The translations under genes and the position numbers were made by a program. Source: Candidatus Aegiribacteria sp. (GTDB lineage Bacteria > Fermentibacterota > Fermentibacteria > Fermentibacterales > JCC-6). Taken from it: 64,000 bases of DNA. The DNA is taken from assembly GCA_013138965.1 (NCBI GenBank), contig WTBT01000042.1:1-64000 (forward strand), written 5' to 3'. Below are positions 27,601-38,021 of this stretch, piece after piece; within the stretch, counting starts at the first letter, position 1, and each line of letters opens with the position of its first letter. Under the pieces are notes generated by a model, which worked only from the letters and a program-made list of their open reading frames with translations, ran no database searches and was not told the DNA's origin.

Positions 27601-29589
27601 TTATTCACTATCCAGAGCCTCTCGCACCTTGGCTGCCAGGTCCTCGTTTCTGAACGGCTTGTGGATGAACTGCACTCCCTCTTCCAGCACTCCATGGTGG
27701 GCGATAACGTTGGCTGTGTAGCCGGACATGAACAGGCATTTGAGGTTCGGATTGAAGGAAAGGAGGTTCCTGGCCAGATCCCCCCCGTTCATCTCGGGCA
27801 TAACGACATCGGTCATGAGGAGATCGATCTCGCCGGGGTGCGCCTTAGCCAGGCTGATGGCTTTGCCTGGTGTGGCAGCAGCCATCACGGTATATCCCTC
27901 ATGTTCGAGCATTATCGTGATAAGCTGCAGGATTGATATTTCATCCTCCACAAGAAGGATGGTTTCGTGTCCGCCTCCGGCCGGTTCCGCAGATCCTTCC
28001 TTTTGTATGCCATTGTTTCCGGCCGCGTGCCGGGGCAGGTATATCCTGAAGGTCGTACCCATCTCCGGCTCGCTGTATACGTAGATAAAACCGTCGTTCT
28101 GCTTGACGATTCCGTAGAGTGTGGCCAGCCCAAGACCGGTGCCTTTGCCAATATCTTTTGTAGTGAAAAACGGTTCAAAAAGGCGGCTCATGGTCTGCTT
28201 GTCCATACCGCAGCCGGTGTCGCTTATGGTCAGGAGTACATACTCACCGGGAACGAACCCAGGATGGCCGGCGCAGCAGGCCGCGTCAATGGTGTCGTTT
28301 TTCGTTTGGATGGTGATCCTTCCCACGCCTTTGATGGCGTCCCTTGCGTTGACGCAGAGGTTGGCAAGGATCTGATCGATCTGCACAGGATCCACCTTAA
28401 CCCACCACAGATCCGTCCCGGGCAGAAAGGTGAGATCGATGCCCTCGCCGATTAGCCGCCGTAACATCTTGATCATACCGTCCACAGTTTCATTCAGGTC
28501 AAGTAATCTGGGAGCGATGGTCTGCTTGCGGGCGAAAGCCAGCAACTGCCGTGTCAGGTCAGCGGAGCGCTCGGCGGCCATGCGGATTTCCGTCAAAGAT
28601 ACATGGAGCGGATGGGCTGGGTCCATCTGCTTCAGTATTATTTCTGTATGGCCGAGAATTACGCTCAGCATGTTGTTGAAGTCATGGGCTACACCCCCCG
28701 CCAGACGCCCGACGGATTCCATCTTCTGGGCCTGCTGCAATTGCGCCTGCAGTTTAATCTGCTCGGTGATGTCAGATATAATTCCGACTCCACCCGTAAC
28801 TTGACCGTCATCGATTAGCGGGATCCACTCTGCTCTGATATGTGCTTCTTTCTTGCCGGTATGGGATGTATATACACCTTCATAATGCCCGTGTTCACCT
28901 TTTAATGTTTTGTTAATTTCTTTAAAAAACTCTTTGTTTGGTAATTCATTTATATCCAGGCCAATGAGTATGTCACGAGATGAACCAAAAATAAGCATCG
29001 CGGCATCATTGGATTCTGTAACGATACCTCTGTTATTGTGGTGTATGATCCCGATTGGAGCACTCTCAAAGAACATTCGATGTTTTTCCTCGCTCGCACG
29101 CAGCGCTGCCTCTGCCTGTTTGCATTCAGTGATGTCACGTACGAATTCAACAATACCTGTTACTTCATCCGAATTCGGATCTTTTACAGGATAACTGAAA
29201 AGTTCAATCCATTCTATAGGAGATCCCGGAAGCCCCGGAATGATATTCCATTCTTTTCTGCCGGATTTCAGACAACGAAGGGTTGGGCAGGGAGAACAAG
29301 GCTTATCTGCGTTATGAAAGGCTTTATAGCACTTTTTCCCTTCCAGTGGAAGGTTTTTCTGATACCACCCATTCATTATTTCATTTACATGAGTGACTGT
29401 CAGATCAGGTTTGAGAACGCTGATACCATCCCGCACACTTTCAAATACATTTGTCAGGGATTGTTCACTTACCCGAAGCGCCTCTTCTGCCCTCATGCGT
29501 GCGCTGACAGCTTCGTCCAGCTCGGAAGCCAGTTTCTCGTATTCAGCTTTGCCGAGGCGTACCTCCGCTTCATCATTCCTGTCGGGCAT
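27601..29589 (-). CDS. PAS-domain hybrid histidine kinase with C-terminal receiver
   Basis: GVAHDFNNMLSVILGHTE (H-box), DTGCGMDKQTMSRLFEPFFTTK, receiver DLLMTDVVMPEMNG. Confidence 0.93.
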   Translation of the reverse strand: MPDRNDEAEVRLGKAEYEKLASELDEAVSARMRAEEALRVSEQSLTNVFESVRDGISVLKPDLTVTHVNEIMNGWYQKNLPLEGKKCYKAFHNADKPCSPCPTLRCLKSGRKEWNIIPGLPGSPIEWIELFSYPVKDPNSDEVTGIVEFVRDITECKQAEAALRASEEKHRMFFESAPIGIIHHNNRGIVTESNDAAMLIFGSSRDILIGLDINELPNKEFFKEINKTLKGEHGHYEGVYTSHTGKKEAHIRAEWIPLIDDGQVTGGVGIISDITEQIKLQAQLQQAQKMESVGRLAGGVAHDFNNMLSVILGHTEIILKQMDPAHPLHVSLTEIRMAAERSADLTRQLLAFARKQTIAPRLLDLNETVDGMIKMLRRLIGEGIDLTFLPGTDLWWVKVDPVQIDQILANLCVNARDAIKGVGRITIQTKNDTIDAACCAGHPGFVPGEYVLLTISDTGCGMDKQTMSRLFEPFFTTKDIGKGTGLGLATLYGIVKQNDGFIYVYSEPEMGTTFRIYLPRHAAGNNGIQKEGSAEPAGGGHETILLVEDEISILQLITIMLEHEGYTVMAAATPGKAISLAKAHPGEIDLLMTDVVMPEMNGGDLARNLLSFNPNLKCLFMSGYTANVIAHHGVLEEGVQFIHKPFRNEDLAAKVREALDSE

Positions 29590-29964
29590 ATTTGTTTCCT
29601 CCGTAGATTTATCCTCCGGTTAACATTCAAACCCTCCAGTACATGACCCCGAACGATTGGTTGGCAGGATTCTATTCGTTGGAATTCATACCTCAATGTA
29701 ACCTGCGTATTAAATTATTCGTGCCTATGATATATTCCACAGGCAATAAAAACAATGGGATGGGGAAGCAACACTTCTATACAGGCCCATAGACCGATAT
29801 GCGCCTTACGCTGCTTGATGAAAAGGGCTTCGTTCCCAATCTCCCCGCCTGTCAAGTAACTTCATGCCTGCAACTCCTGCTCATATCCAGCTCCGATGGC
29901 CAGGCATATCGGATGGTTCCAGGGGCGGTAGTTGAACCACAGGATGCAGATCGAATTACTGCAT

Positions 29965-30165
29965 TCAGACATCCTTTTTGTGCAGGTCAATGATCAACTG
30001 TCCTCCAACCCCCACATTGTCCGGAGAGTTTTCATGAAGCAGGATGACTACTGTCTGTGCCGGCAGCCCGTATAGTGTGGTTGCGGCGTTGGTTACGTCC
30101 TTTACGAACTGGCGCTTCTTGTCCACGTCTGTAACCTTTGGTCCATCAACTTTGATGAGTGGCAT
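29965..30165 (-). CDS. 4-oxalocrotonate tautomerase family protein
   Basis: MPLIKVDGPKVTDVDKKRQFVKDVTNAATTLYGLPAQTVVILLHENSPDNVGVGGQ; N-terminal Pro after Met. Confidence 0.88.
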   Translation of the reverse strand: MPLIKVDGPKVTDVDKKRQFVKDVTNAATTLYGLPAQTVVILLHENSPDNVGVGGQLIIDLHKKDV

Positions 30166-30533
30166 TCTGATCCTCCTAAACACCTCAAATCAGCAGACAA
30201 GCAGATCGAGTTATAATCCAATGCCGCAGTTCTGCTGGATTTGTTGGCGGAACTATTTCCGCCTTATGATCACGTTTTCTACGAATAGTACTTACCGGTT
30301 TATCACTGGTACGATAGCTTCTTTGTTCTGTCCTTTTCCGGTTTCGTTTTTCGGCGACGGCTTTTTGTTCTATGGGCCCGATTTCCCTCTTGTTCTTTGT
30401 GCTCAAGCCAGCGCCGTTTTTTTCTCGTCAACTTTTTCTTCTACCGTTTTGGTGTCCTATGGAGTAATTGCAGCAACACTATAAAGTTCTATACCACTGA
30501 TTACTGATATTGCCAAACTGCCCAAGCCGCCAG

Positions 30534-30602
30534 ATCCTCATTACTCTGAAAGCCCGGACAGAGTGGCTACAGTCTTTATTCATATCTCTCCCTATTGACA
30601 AG
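30534..30602 (+). repeat. Degenerate direct repeat flanking ATPase gene, left
   Basis: GATCCTCATTACTCTGAAAGCCCGGACAGAGTGGCTACAGTCTTTATTCATA...ATTGACAA; partner at 31941-32015. Confidence 0.7.
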
Positions 30603-30643
30603 ACAAGATACCGCCATATCTTTCCCTATAAGAAGGGATTGAT

Positions 30644-31936
30644 ATGGCAACAGCAGTTATAGAACAGATTGTAACAGAGGGGTTGAATCTCCATCCTCCG
30701 TCGATGATACGCAGGGAGCTGAAACTCCCCGCCGTACCGGATCTTGCTACCGTAATACTGGGTATGAGACGAACGGGAAAGACCTGGTTCATGTATCAGG
30801 CGATAGGAGATCTTCTTGATGAAGGAATCCCTCGAGAGAGAATCCTCTATATCAATTTCGAGGATGACCGGCTTGGTGAGTTAGATCATAGACAGATGAG
30901 ATTAATAGAAGAGGAATACTTCAGAAGGTTCCCTGAACTCAGAAACGAATTGGTATGGTTCTTCCTTGATGAGGTTCAGGAGGTGGGAGGCTGGGAGAGT
31001 TATACAAGAACCCTCCTCGACAGGAGAGGCCCAAGGCTGATATTAAGCGGGTCCTCTTCAAGGCTTCTAAGCGGTGAAGTCGCAACACAGATGCGCGGTC
31101 GATCACTGACCCTTGAAGTAAAGCCATTCAGTTTCAGAGAATACCTTAAATGGAGGGGATTGTCCCCGGAAAGGTATCCCGAAGGCTCTACGCGCCCATT
31201 AATGGAGAAATCCTTTCTTGAATACCTGGATACAGGCGGCTTTCCTGCTGTTCTTCCACTTGAAGACATGTTCCATCGTCAGCTTCTCCAGAATTATGTG
31301 AATACCGTGATATTCAGGGACGTAATAGACCGCTGGGGTGTGACGAACATTACTCTGCTTAAATATGTAGTCCGGAGATTACTTGTATCCTGCAGCTGCA
31401 GGACATCCGTTAACAGGATATTCAAAGAGGCTCGATCACAAGGGTTGCATTGCTCGAAAAATACAGTTTATGACTATCTGGGTTACCTTGAGGATGCATA
31501 TATGGTTGAGAGTATGTTCATCGAGACAGCAAGTGAACGGAGGAGGATGACAAATCCCAGGAAAGTCTATGCAATTGATCCGGGGCTTGTAAACGCCTTT
31601 GTGGGACAAAGCGGTGGATGGGGTCTGGGAAGGGCGCTGGAAGATGCGGTATTCGTGGAACTTCGCAGACGAGGCCGCACACCATCATATGTTATGCTGA
31701 AAGATGGATTCGAGATCGACTTTTCGTTCAGGGATGAAGCGGGTGAACAAATTCTTATGCAGGTCTGCTCGAAACTCGACGAACAGAATGTTCTGGAGAG
31801 AGAGACAAGAGCTCTGGCAGCTGATCCCAGGAAAGTTCGGAGACAGATAATAACCCTTCACGAGGAAAGAAATATCACCAGGGATGGTCTGGAGATAGAA
31901 ATACTTCCTGCGTGGAAATGGTTCATAAACATTTGA
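30644..31936 (+). CDS. AAA ATPase, DUF4143-type
   Basis: Walker A-like GMRRTGKTWF; FFLDEVQEVGGWESYTRTLLDRRGPRLILSGSSSRLLSGEVATQMRGRS; C-terminal nuclease-like EIDFSFRD. Confidence 0.92.
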   Translation: MATAVIEQIVTEGLNLHPPSMIRRELKLPAVPDLATVILGMRRTGKTWFMYQAIGDLLDEGIPRERILYINFEDDRLGELDHRQMRLIEEEYFRRFPELRNELVWFFLDEVQEVGGWESYTRTLLDRRGPRLILSGSSSRLLSGEVATQMRGRSLTLEVKPFSFREYLKWRGLSPERYPEGSTRPLMEKSFLEYLDTGGFPAVLPLEDMFHRQLLQNYVNTVIFRDVIDRWGVTNITLLKYVVRRLLVSCSCRTSVNRIFKEARSQGLHCSKNTVYDYLGYLEDAYMVESMFIETASERRRMTNPRKVYAIDPGLVNAFVGQSGGWGLGRALEDAVFVELRRRGRTPSYVMLKDGFEIDFSFRDEAGEQILMQVCSKLDEQNVLERETRALAADPRKVRRQIITLHEERNITRDGLEIEILPAWKWFINI

Positions 31937-31940
31937 TAGA

Positions 31941-32015
31941 ATCTCCGCATTACTCTAAAAGCCCGTACAGAGGGGTTATAGACTCTATTCGTGCGGATAG
32001 AGAATTGCATTGACA
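31941..32015 (+). repeat. Degenerate direct repeat flanking ATPase gene, right
   Basis: ATCTCCGCATTACTCTAAAAGCCCGTACAGAGGGGTTATAGACTCTATTCGT...CATTGACAA. Confidence 0.7.
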
Positions 32016-32307
32016 ATTAGCACAACTGTGGCGTCCTCAGATCAATTCAAACCTGACGCTTCTTCTCCACATCCTCTACCATTCACCGCGCTCTACAGAT
32101 TTCCGACCGTTTTATCGCACTCTGGCTCAGGGGAAGATTTGCCGGTTCATATCCATGAGTTTCGTTCACTCTATCACCCTCTGAAAAATTCTTTTCGAAA
32201 TAGGTTTGTGAACGCCTTCATAAGGAATTGACACGACCTGTTCAGTGCTGTTAGTAATTCCATTGCGCGAGAAAGCCTGATCATCTGAAAATTTCGAAGG
32301 AGAAATA

Positions 32308-33840
32308 ATGCGGAAGAATCCTCCCGGGACAGAACAATGGAAGAAGCTTTATAATCTTGCTGACACTATTTCCGAGCTTGAGCCCTGGAAGGTTCTTCCA
32401 GAGCACAGCATCTTCGGAGTACGCTTACCGGATGACGGCATCAACGGATACGTCGGGATAATCGGAGAGCTGGGGCAGGTCTGTGGCGTAACGGTATACA
32501 TGGGCGAATCGGCTCTCGACAGAATCAGGTACATTAACAGCGCTGAAGGACTCCTGGAGATACCAATGCTGGCATTGTCCTTTGATTCTCCGGAAATTGT
32601 CGAAGAGGGGGATCAGAAGATCATCAATTCCCTGAAGCGCACTTACAAAGCTGATAATACCATACCGGTTTTCAGGACATATACGCCTGGATATTTCCCC
32701 TGGTACATGGAAAAGGAAGAGGCCGGGCAGTTAATCACATGCCTGGAACAGACTATTGAAGTTATTCGAAGAAAGGAATTCAGACATCTGCTTGATATTA
32801 GAACTGAAGACAGCAGGTGTCTGTATAGAATACCCGAAAAAAACGGCCAGTGGACCGATATTGTAGAGGAAATTCCCGAAAAACCGGAAGAATCAAAGCA
32901 TTTCCATATCAAGACGAGCCTTCTGCGGAATGTCGGAAAACTTCCCGAGGTCACCGAATCAATTCAGGCAGGGCTGTTCATTCTGCCCTCAGCCATCGGA
33001 CAGGAAGGAGAGCGGCCGTCTACTGCCTATTTACTCCTTCTTGTTGATCCTGATTCTAAGATGGTGCTTGGGTTTGAACTTCTCAGCCCCATCCCTTCCA
33101 TCAGGGATATGGAACTTTCAGTTCCCAATTTCCTCCTTAGAAAACTGGAGGAAATCGGAGTGAAACCCGCGAAGCTGTCAGTAGATGGAGATGGAAGGCT
33201 GTGTGAAATCCTGTATCAGCTGGGATATGAAAACCTGCCGGTGCATGTGGAGGAAGAAAAAGAACTTGCCGCTCTCGAAACCGTACAGTACAGTCTGTTC
33301 GGTCATATGGGAGATGACGATAATGAACTGCCGCAACACCCTGCAAAAAAGCAGAAACATGAGAAACCGGAGGCTGGTCAAACGCAGGACGACAGGATAC
33401 ATGTGATAAAGGTCTCCCTGATTCACGACAAAACAGTTTACCGAAAAATCGCCATAAAAGGTAACCAGACCCTTGAGGATCTGCATGGCGCCATATACAA
33501 TGCCTTTGACAGAGAAGAGGAGCATCTCTACTCCTTCTTCTTTCCGGATAAACCAACAAAATCCCAAAGAACGATCATGGATTCCCTGGAATACACCATC
33601 ACGGGAATGGCGGATGATTTATTTGACAAAGAACAGAATGATGCTTCAGAGGCAACCATACAGTCCCTTAAACTCAGAATGAAGCAGAAATTCTATTATC
33701 TCTTTGACTGGGGAGACGAGTGGTGGCACGAACTGACTTACGAGGGTGTTAAAGAGATCAGAGCGGAAGATCTGCCCGCAGTCATAGTGGCAAAGGGAGA
33801 ATCTCCTCCTCAATACCCCGACTATGATGAGGAAGATTGA
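32308..33840 (+). CDS. Two-domain protein: N-terminal uncharacterised domain plus pRiA4b ORF-3-like C-terminus
   Basis: C-terminal HVIKVSLIHDKTVYRKIAIKGNQTLEDLHGAIYNAFDREEEHLYSFFF...YLFDWGDEWWHELTYEGV. Confidence 0.7.
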   Translation: MRKNPPGTEQWKKLYNLADTISELEPWKVLPEHSIFGVRLPDDGINGYVGIIGELGQVCGVTVYMGESALDRIRYINSAEGLLEIPMLALSFDSPEIVEEGDQKIINSLKRTYKADNTIPVFRTYTPGYFPWYMEKEEAGQLITCLEQTIEVIRRKEFRHLLDIRTEDSRCLYRIPEKNGQWTDIVEEIPEKPEESKHFHIKTSLLRNVGKLPEVTESIQAGLFILPSAIGQEGERPSTAYLLLLVDPDSKMVLGFELLSPIPSIRDMELSVPNFLLRKLEEIGVKPAKLSVDGDGRLCEILYQLGYENLPVHVEEEKELAALETVQYSLFGHMGDDDNELPQHPAKKQKHEKPEAGQTQDDRIHVIKVSLIHDKTVYRKIAIKGNQTLEDLHGAIYNAFDREEEHLYSFFFPDKPTKSQRTIMDSLEYTITGMADDLFDKEQNDASEATIQSLKLRMKQKFYYLFDWGDEWWHELTYEGVKEIRAEDLPAVIVAKGESPPQYPDYDEED

Positions 33841-33895
33841 AACATACTGTCCTGAACCGATGCCCTGAGGATGCCGATGGTCCCGGTATCATACC
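33841..33895 (-). pseudogene. Fragment of DUF3368/PIN-like C-terminus
   Basis: Reverse frame reads TGTIGILRASVQDSMF, paralogous to 35334-35483. Confidence 0.55.
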
Positions 33896-33968
33896 GTGTG
33901 CAAAACGCCACTTGCAATGTGGCGAATCTCAGATAAGTGGTTCACATCCATAAGAATAGTTATCTGGC

Positions 33969-34217
33969 CTATCCTGGCCGTTTCAGCCGGGGGATTTCAT
34001 CGGGATCGATCAGGAGTTTGACTGATCGAGCCTGCCCGGGAACGCGACTGATGAGTCTTTTCTCTTCCAGCTTCAGGATCATCTGGTGAATCGTCGGAGG
34101 TGCGGTCCCAAAGAACAGCTGCAAATCTGCTTCCGCCGGCGCTCTCCCGTGCATCACCATGTAGCTGTCGATGAAAGCCAGGTACTGGCCCTGCTTCTCT
34201 GTGAATCTATCTGACAT
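33969..34217 (-). CDS. LexA-like winged-helix DNA-binding protein
   Basis: FTEKQGQYLAFIDSYMVMHGRAPAEADLQLFFGTAPPTIHQMILKLEEKRLISR. Confidence 0.7.
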   Translation of the reverse strand: MSDRFTEKQGQYLAFIDSYMVMHGRAPAEADLQLFFGTAPPTIHQMILKLEEKRLISRVPGQARSVKLLIDPDEIPRLKRPG

Positions 34218-34309
34218 TCAGGTCATCCTGTTCCAGCAAAAATAATCGCATATCGAACTTATAATGTCATATTGCTTTCGAACGGTCAAGCTGATCTGCC
34301 GGGTGTATC

Positions 34310-35266
34310 GCTCTTATTATCGACGAGATTCAGGATATTGAAGGCTGGGAGGAGGTTATAGCTTCCCTGCTTGCAAAGGGCGGTATGGATATCTACATAT
34401 CGGGATCCAACGCCGGTATGCTGACTTCGGATTTAACCTCGAAGATTTCCGGCAGGTATATTGAATTACGGGTATACCCCCTTGGCCTGGAGGAATTTAT
34501 TCAGTTCCGTGGCGATGAAGCAGGGCTTCTGGAAGAGGAATTCTGGCAGTACCTTAAGTATGGCGGCATGCCGGGAATTCATTCAATGGATTTAACGGCA
34601 GAAGTTGTATATCAATACCTGAAATCGGTACTGGATACAGTAATCCTCAATGATGTGATAATAAGGAACAGTGTCAGAAACGCAGCCCTTCTTGAATCAC
34701 TCCTGAATTTCCTCTCGGATAATATCGGTTCTCTGAACTCGGGAAAAAGAATATCAGATCACCTCAATTCTCTGGGACGAAAAACTACAGTAAGCACTGT
34801 TATCGACTACATCCAATATCTTGTGAACGCCTTCGCGCTGCATAATGTGAAACGATTTGACCTCAGAGAAAAAAGACAGCTGGCCTATACAGGAAAAGTC
34901 TATCTCAATGATCTTTCATTCAGACATGCCATCTTTGGTTATCGTGAAGGCGCGATCTCCGGGTTTCTGGAAAATATTGTCTATATGGAATTGCTGCGAA
35001 GAGGGTACTCTGTATACATCGGGAACATAGCGGATAAAGAAGTTGACTTCGTAGCGGAGAAAGGCGAACTAACTGTCTATCTGCAGGTTGCATATCTGCT
35101 GGCATCCGCTGAAACAATGGAAAGAGAATTCTCATGCCTGGAAGCCATCCCGGATAATTATCCTAAACTGGTTCTCTCCATGGACAGAAACATCCCTTCA
35201 AGAAAAGGAATAAAGCAGGTTCATATTCCTGAATTCCTGCTTAATCCGGAGAAATATCTGCTGTGA
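34310..35266 (+). pseudogene. N-terminally truncated DUF4143-type ATPase
   Basis: Frame enters at ALIIDEIQDIEGWEEVIASLLAKGGMDIYISGSNAGMLTSDLTSKISGRY (Walker B onward); no Walker A upstream. Confidence 0.75.
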
Positions 35267-35333
35267 TGAGTAAATTCTGAAGCGTAAGGCAACATCTCAG
35301 AACATTCTCTTGTAAGGATATAACTGGATGGTT

Positions 35334-35483
35334 TCAGAGGATATCAGCAATGCTGTTTACAGGAGAGTAAAAACCAGAAGCAATCATCTTGTCAAGTGCA
35401 TCATTTGCCTGCTCAAGAGTGAACAAACTGTCCTGCACCGATGCCTTGAGAATACCGATGGTCCCGGTAACCGGAATTTTCAT
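35334..35483 (-). pseudogene. C-terminal fragment of DUF3368/PIN-like protein
   Basis: Reverse frame MKIPVTGTIGILKASVQDSLFTLEQANDALDKMIASGFYSPVNSIADIL*, matching the GTLGVLL..A...GLI...LL..L...GF pattern. Confidence 0.65.
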
Positions 35484-36793
35484 CCTCGTTCGATTCTCAT
35501 CTCAAGCAGGAATTTCCAGGCTGGAACCACTTGGATTACTCCGGCTTCTGTTTCAATGGTGCCGGTATCATTCCGCGTTACAATTGTACCGGTTGTCAGG
35601 TTCTGCTCTTTCATGGCTGTGGTAAGAGCTTTCACTTCACGCTTTTTGGTGACAGGGTTCTGCAGTGATTCACTTACCTGTATAAGCTTTCTGGAGTGAT
35701 CAGGCATCTGAAGAATGAAATCAACCTCAAGGCTGTTCTTTGTCCTGTAGTAGAAGACCGGTTCTGTTACGCGACGGATGGCGATGAAGATGAGATTCTC
35801 AAGCAGATGGCCACTGTTGACAAGTATGCCGGAGGCGGTTGAGGTAACCATGGCATGATCAATGCAATAGATCTTCTTGGGATTTGCATTGCTGCGGGAG
35901 AGGGAAGCATCGAAAAGTCTTACTGTGAAAAAGAAGTATGAGTCTTCAAACCAGTTGAGGTAATCTGCAACGGAATGCTTGGGTGCTTTGTGTCCTTGAG
36001 ACTGCAGGAAACCGTAGAGCTTGTTCAGTGAGTAAAGCGAAGCTGTGTTATCTGTAAGGCGGTGCGCGAGATCAAGGACAGCCTTGGGATGGGAAATGTC
36101 ATGGCGCTCAATAAGGTCTCTGAACAGAACTGCGTGCAGATACTCCTGGTGTATTTTTACTCTCAACCTTGAACTTAGTCCGGCTACTTCAGGAAATCCT
36201 CCGCATTGCAGGTATTCCTCAAATGCATTCTGTATAAGAAGTCTCCTCTTTGTGGAGATGTGCTCCTGCCAGTGAATGTTCTTGTAGTCAAGAAACTCTT
36301 CAAAAGAGAACGGGAACAGCTCCCATGAGAGCGATCGGCCCCGCATGGCCGAAGCAATTTCCTTTGAAAGCATTCTTGATGATGAGCCGGTTATGTACAC
36401 TTCACACCTTTCAGTGCGGAGAATGCGGCCAACAAACGATTCCCAGCCTCTGACCACCTGGATTTCATCAAAGAAGCAGTAAACAGTCTCAGCATTCTTC
36501 TTCTCAGGGAAAAGCGAATAGTACGCTTCCAGTACAAGGTGCAGATTCTCTTCAGTGAGGTTGCAGAGACGATCGTCGAAGAAATTGATGTAAAGGATGT
36601 TCTCGGTGGAAGTCCCTTTGGCCAGAAGTTGCTCAATCAACTGCAGCATATAGGTGGATTTCCCGCAACGGCGAACTCCCATACAGATAGTTGCTTTCCC
36701 GGGAATTGATTCAATGTTAAGCTGTCGGGGTACGCCTGTGTCAACACTAAAATCCTGGGAATCCAGGATAATTCCTTTGATCTTTTCCAGCAT
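35480..36793 (-). CDS. AAA ATPase, DUF4143-type
   Basis: GVRRCGKSTYMLQLIEQLL; CFFDEIQVVRGWESFVGRILRTERCEVYITGSSSRMLSKEIASAMRGRS; LEVDFIL. Confidence 0.92.
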   Translation of the reverse strand: MLEKIKGIILDSQDFSVDTGVPRQLNIESIPGKATICMGVRRCGKSTYMLQLIEQLLAKGTSTENILYINFFDDRLCNLTEENLHLVLEAYYSLFPEKKNAETVYCFFDEIQVVRGWESFVGRILRTERCEVYITGSSSRMLSKEIASAMRGRSLSWELFPFSFEEFLDYKNIHWQEHISTKRRLLIQNAFEEYLQCGGFPEVAGLSSRLRVKIHQEYLHAVLFRDLIERHDISHPKAVLDLAHRLTDNTASLYSLNKLYGFLQSQGHKAPKHSVADYLNWFEDSYFFFTVRLFDASLSRSNANPKKIYCIDHAMVTSTASGILVNSGHLLENLIFIAIRRVTEPVFYYRTKNSLEVDFILQMPDHSRKLIQVSESLQNPVTKKREVKALTTAMKEQNLTTGTIVTRNDTGTIETEAGVIQVVPAWKFLLEMRIERG

Positions 36794-37204
36794 TGCTGCT
36801 CAATCTTCCTGATTCATAACCACTTTTCAGCCCAACTGGTTAGAATTATGACCGATTAAGGATTTCATGTCAATGGAAGGCTCGCCTCTGACAGGCAGAT
36901 CAGACTGCCTGTGCCTTTTCTTCAATATTGCGACAGGTTCCAGAAGGGTATGGGCGGGATAGTGGAAAAGGTGTACGACCGTCCGATGAACCTCCTAGAA
37001 TAGAAGTATCAATAAGAAGGAGCTTGCGAATAGATGATCGTTCCGGCGTACTCAGTTCTCAGCACCAGCTCTGTAAGTGTTTCCATATTTCTTCCCGAAT
37101 CAGTTTGTAGAAGTAATATAACTACACTCATCATTATAGCGCGATATATGCGCAATACTTCCAGATATTGGAAGTATCATGCCAGGTCACCTGTCCATAA
37201 GATT

Positions 37205-37456
37205 TCAAGATAGGTTTAGCTGTGTTCCTCGCCCGGGCGTGGAGCACCCGAAGTCATTCTGTGCCGGTCTGGCAACTCCGATGCAGCAGGGGTACTCCTG
37301 ATCTTTCTCCCTGAAGATGTAACCCTCAAGCTTCACGGTGTGAACCCAGCTGTCTCCGTAGTCATAGTGATATATGGCGGTTACTCCCAGATCGTTGAAG
37401 TGATCATAATTCATGAGATAACCTTCTTTTGTAAAATCCCTGTCAAAATTCCTCAT
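37205..37456 (-). pseudogene. Fragment of pRiA4b ORF-3-like protein
   Basis: AIYHYDYGDSWVHTVKLEGYI...YPCCIGVARPAQNDFG; N-terminal part absent. Confidence 0.6.
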
Positions 37457-37534
37457 AGATGCTTCCTTCCAAATTCGATATCCCGCCGATACCGATTTAT
37501 CATGAATCGAATCATGTGCGGTGTCATATTCGCT

Positions 37535-37575
37535 TCAGCCGGGGGATTTCATCGGAATCGATCTTTGTTCGATAA
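37535..37575 (-). pseudogene. Remnant of the LexA-like gene 3' end
   Basis: TTCAGCCGGGGGATTTCATCGGAATCGATC repeats 33980-34012 almost exactly. Confidence 0.55.
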
Positions 37576-37694
37576 TCCGCAGGAATTCAGGGAAAGATTG
37601 CTCTTGTAATCGAACTTGACATAGTGTTCATAATACTGTACCTTATCTATGTTAAGAACCAGTATACTGAACGCTATATTACTACGGATGAATA

Positions 37695-38021
37695 ATGAAA
37701 ATCGAAACAGCAGCTCAATACAAACTTCCGATACCTGTGCAGCGTATTCTGCGTAAACTTGGGCAGGATATTCGGGATGCCAGAAGACGCCGCCGTATAC
37801 CAACCGCTATTCTGGCTGAACGGGCATCCATAAGCAGAACAACCCTTGCAAAGCTGGAAAAAGGGAATCCCGGTGTTTCTCTGGGCATATTCGCAACTGT
37901 TCTTTTCTCTCTCGGGATGAGCGATCGTCTGGCTGATCTGGCTGATGTACGTCATGATCGGACAGGTATTGCCCTTGAGGAAGAAAATCTTCCAAAGCGC
38001 ATTCGGAAGTTCAGAAAATGA
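37695..38021 (+). CDS. HipB-like XRE antitoxin
   Basis: LRKLGQDIRDARRRRRIPTAILAERASISRTTLAKLEKGNPGVSLG; ATGA overlap with HipA-like gene. Confidence 0.88.
   Translation: MKIETAAQYKLPIPVQRILRKLGQDIRDARRRRRIPTAILAERASISRTTLAKLEKGNPGVSLGIFATVLFSLGMSDRLADLADVRHDRTGIALEEENLPKRIRKFRK

Noticed and set aside
27967-28455. 162-aa plus-strand ORF inside the histidine kinase
   Set aside because: Antisense to canonical HATPase motifs; no domain.
30185-30410. Short very basic minus-strand ORFs (73 aa, plus an alternative 42-aa frame RKKRRWLEHKEQEGNRAHRTKSRRRK)
   Set aside because: Two overlapping frames look equally basic, indicating composition rather than coding; no family recognised.
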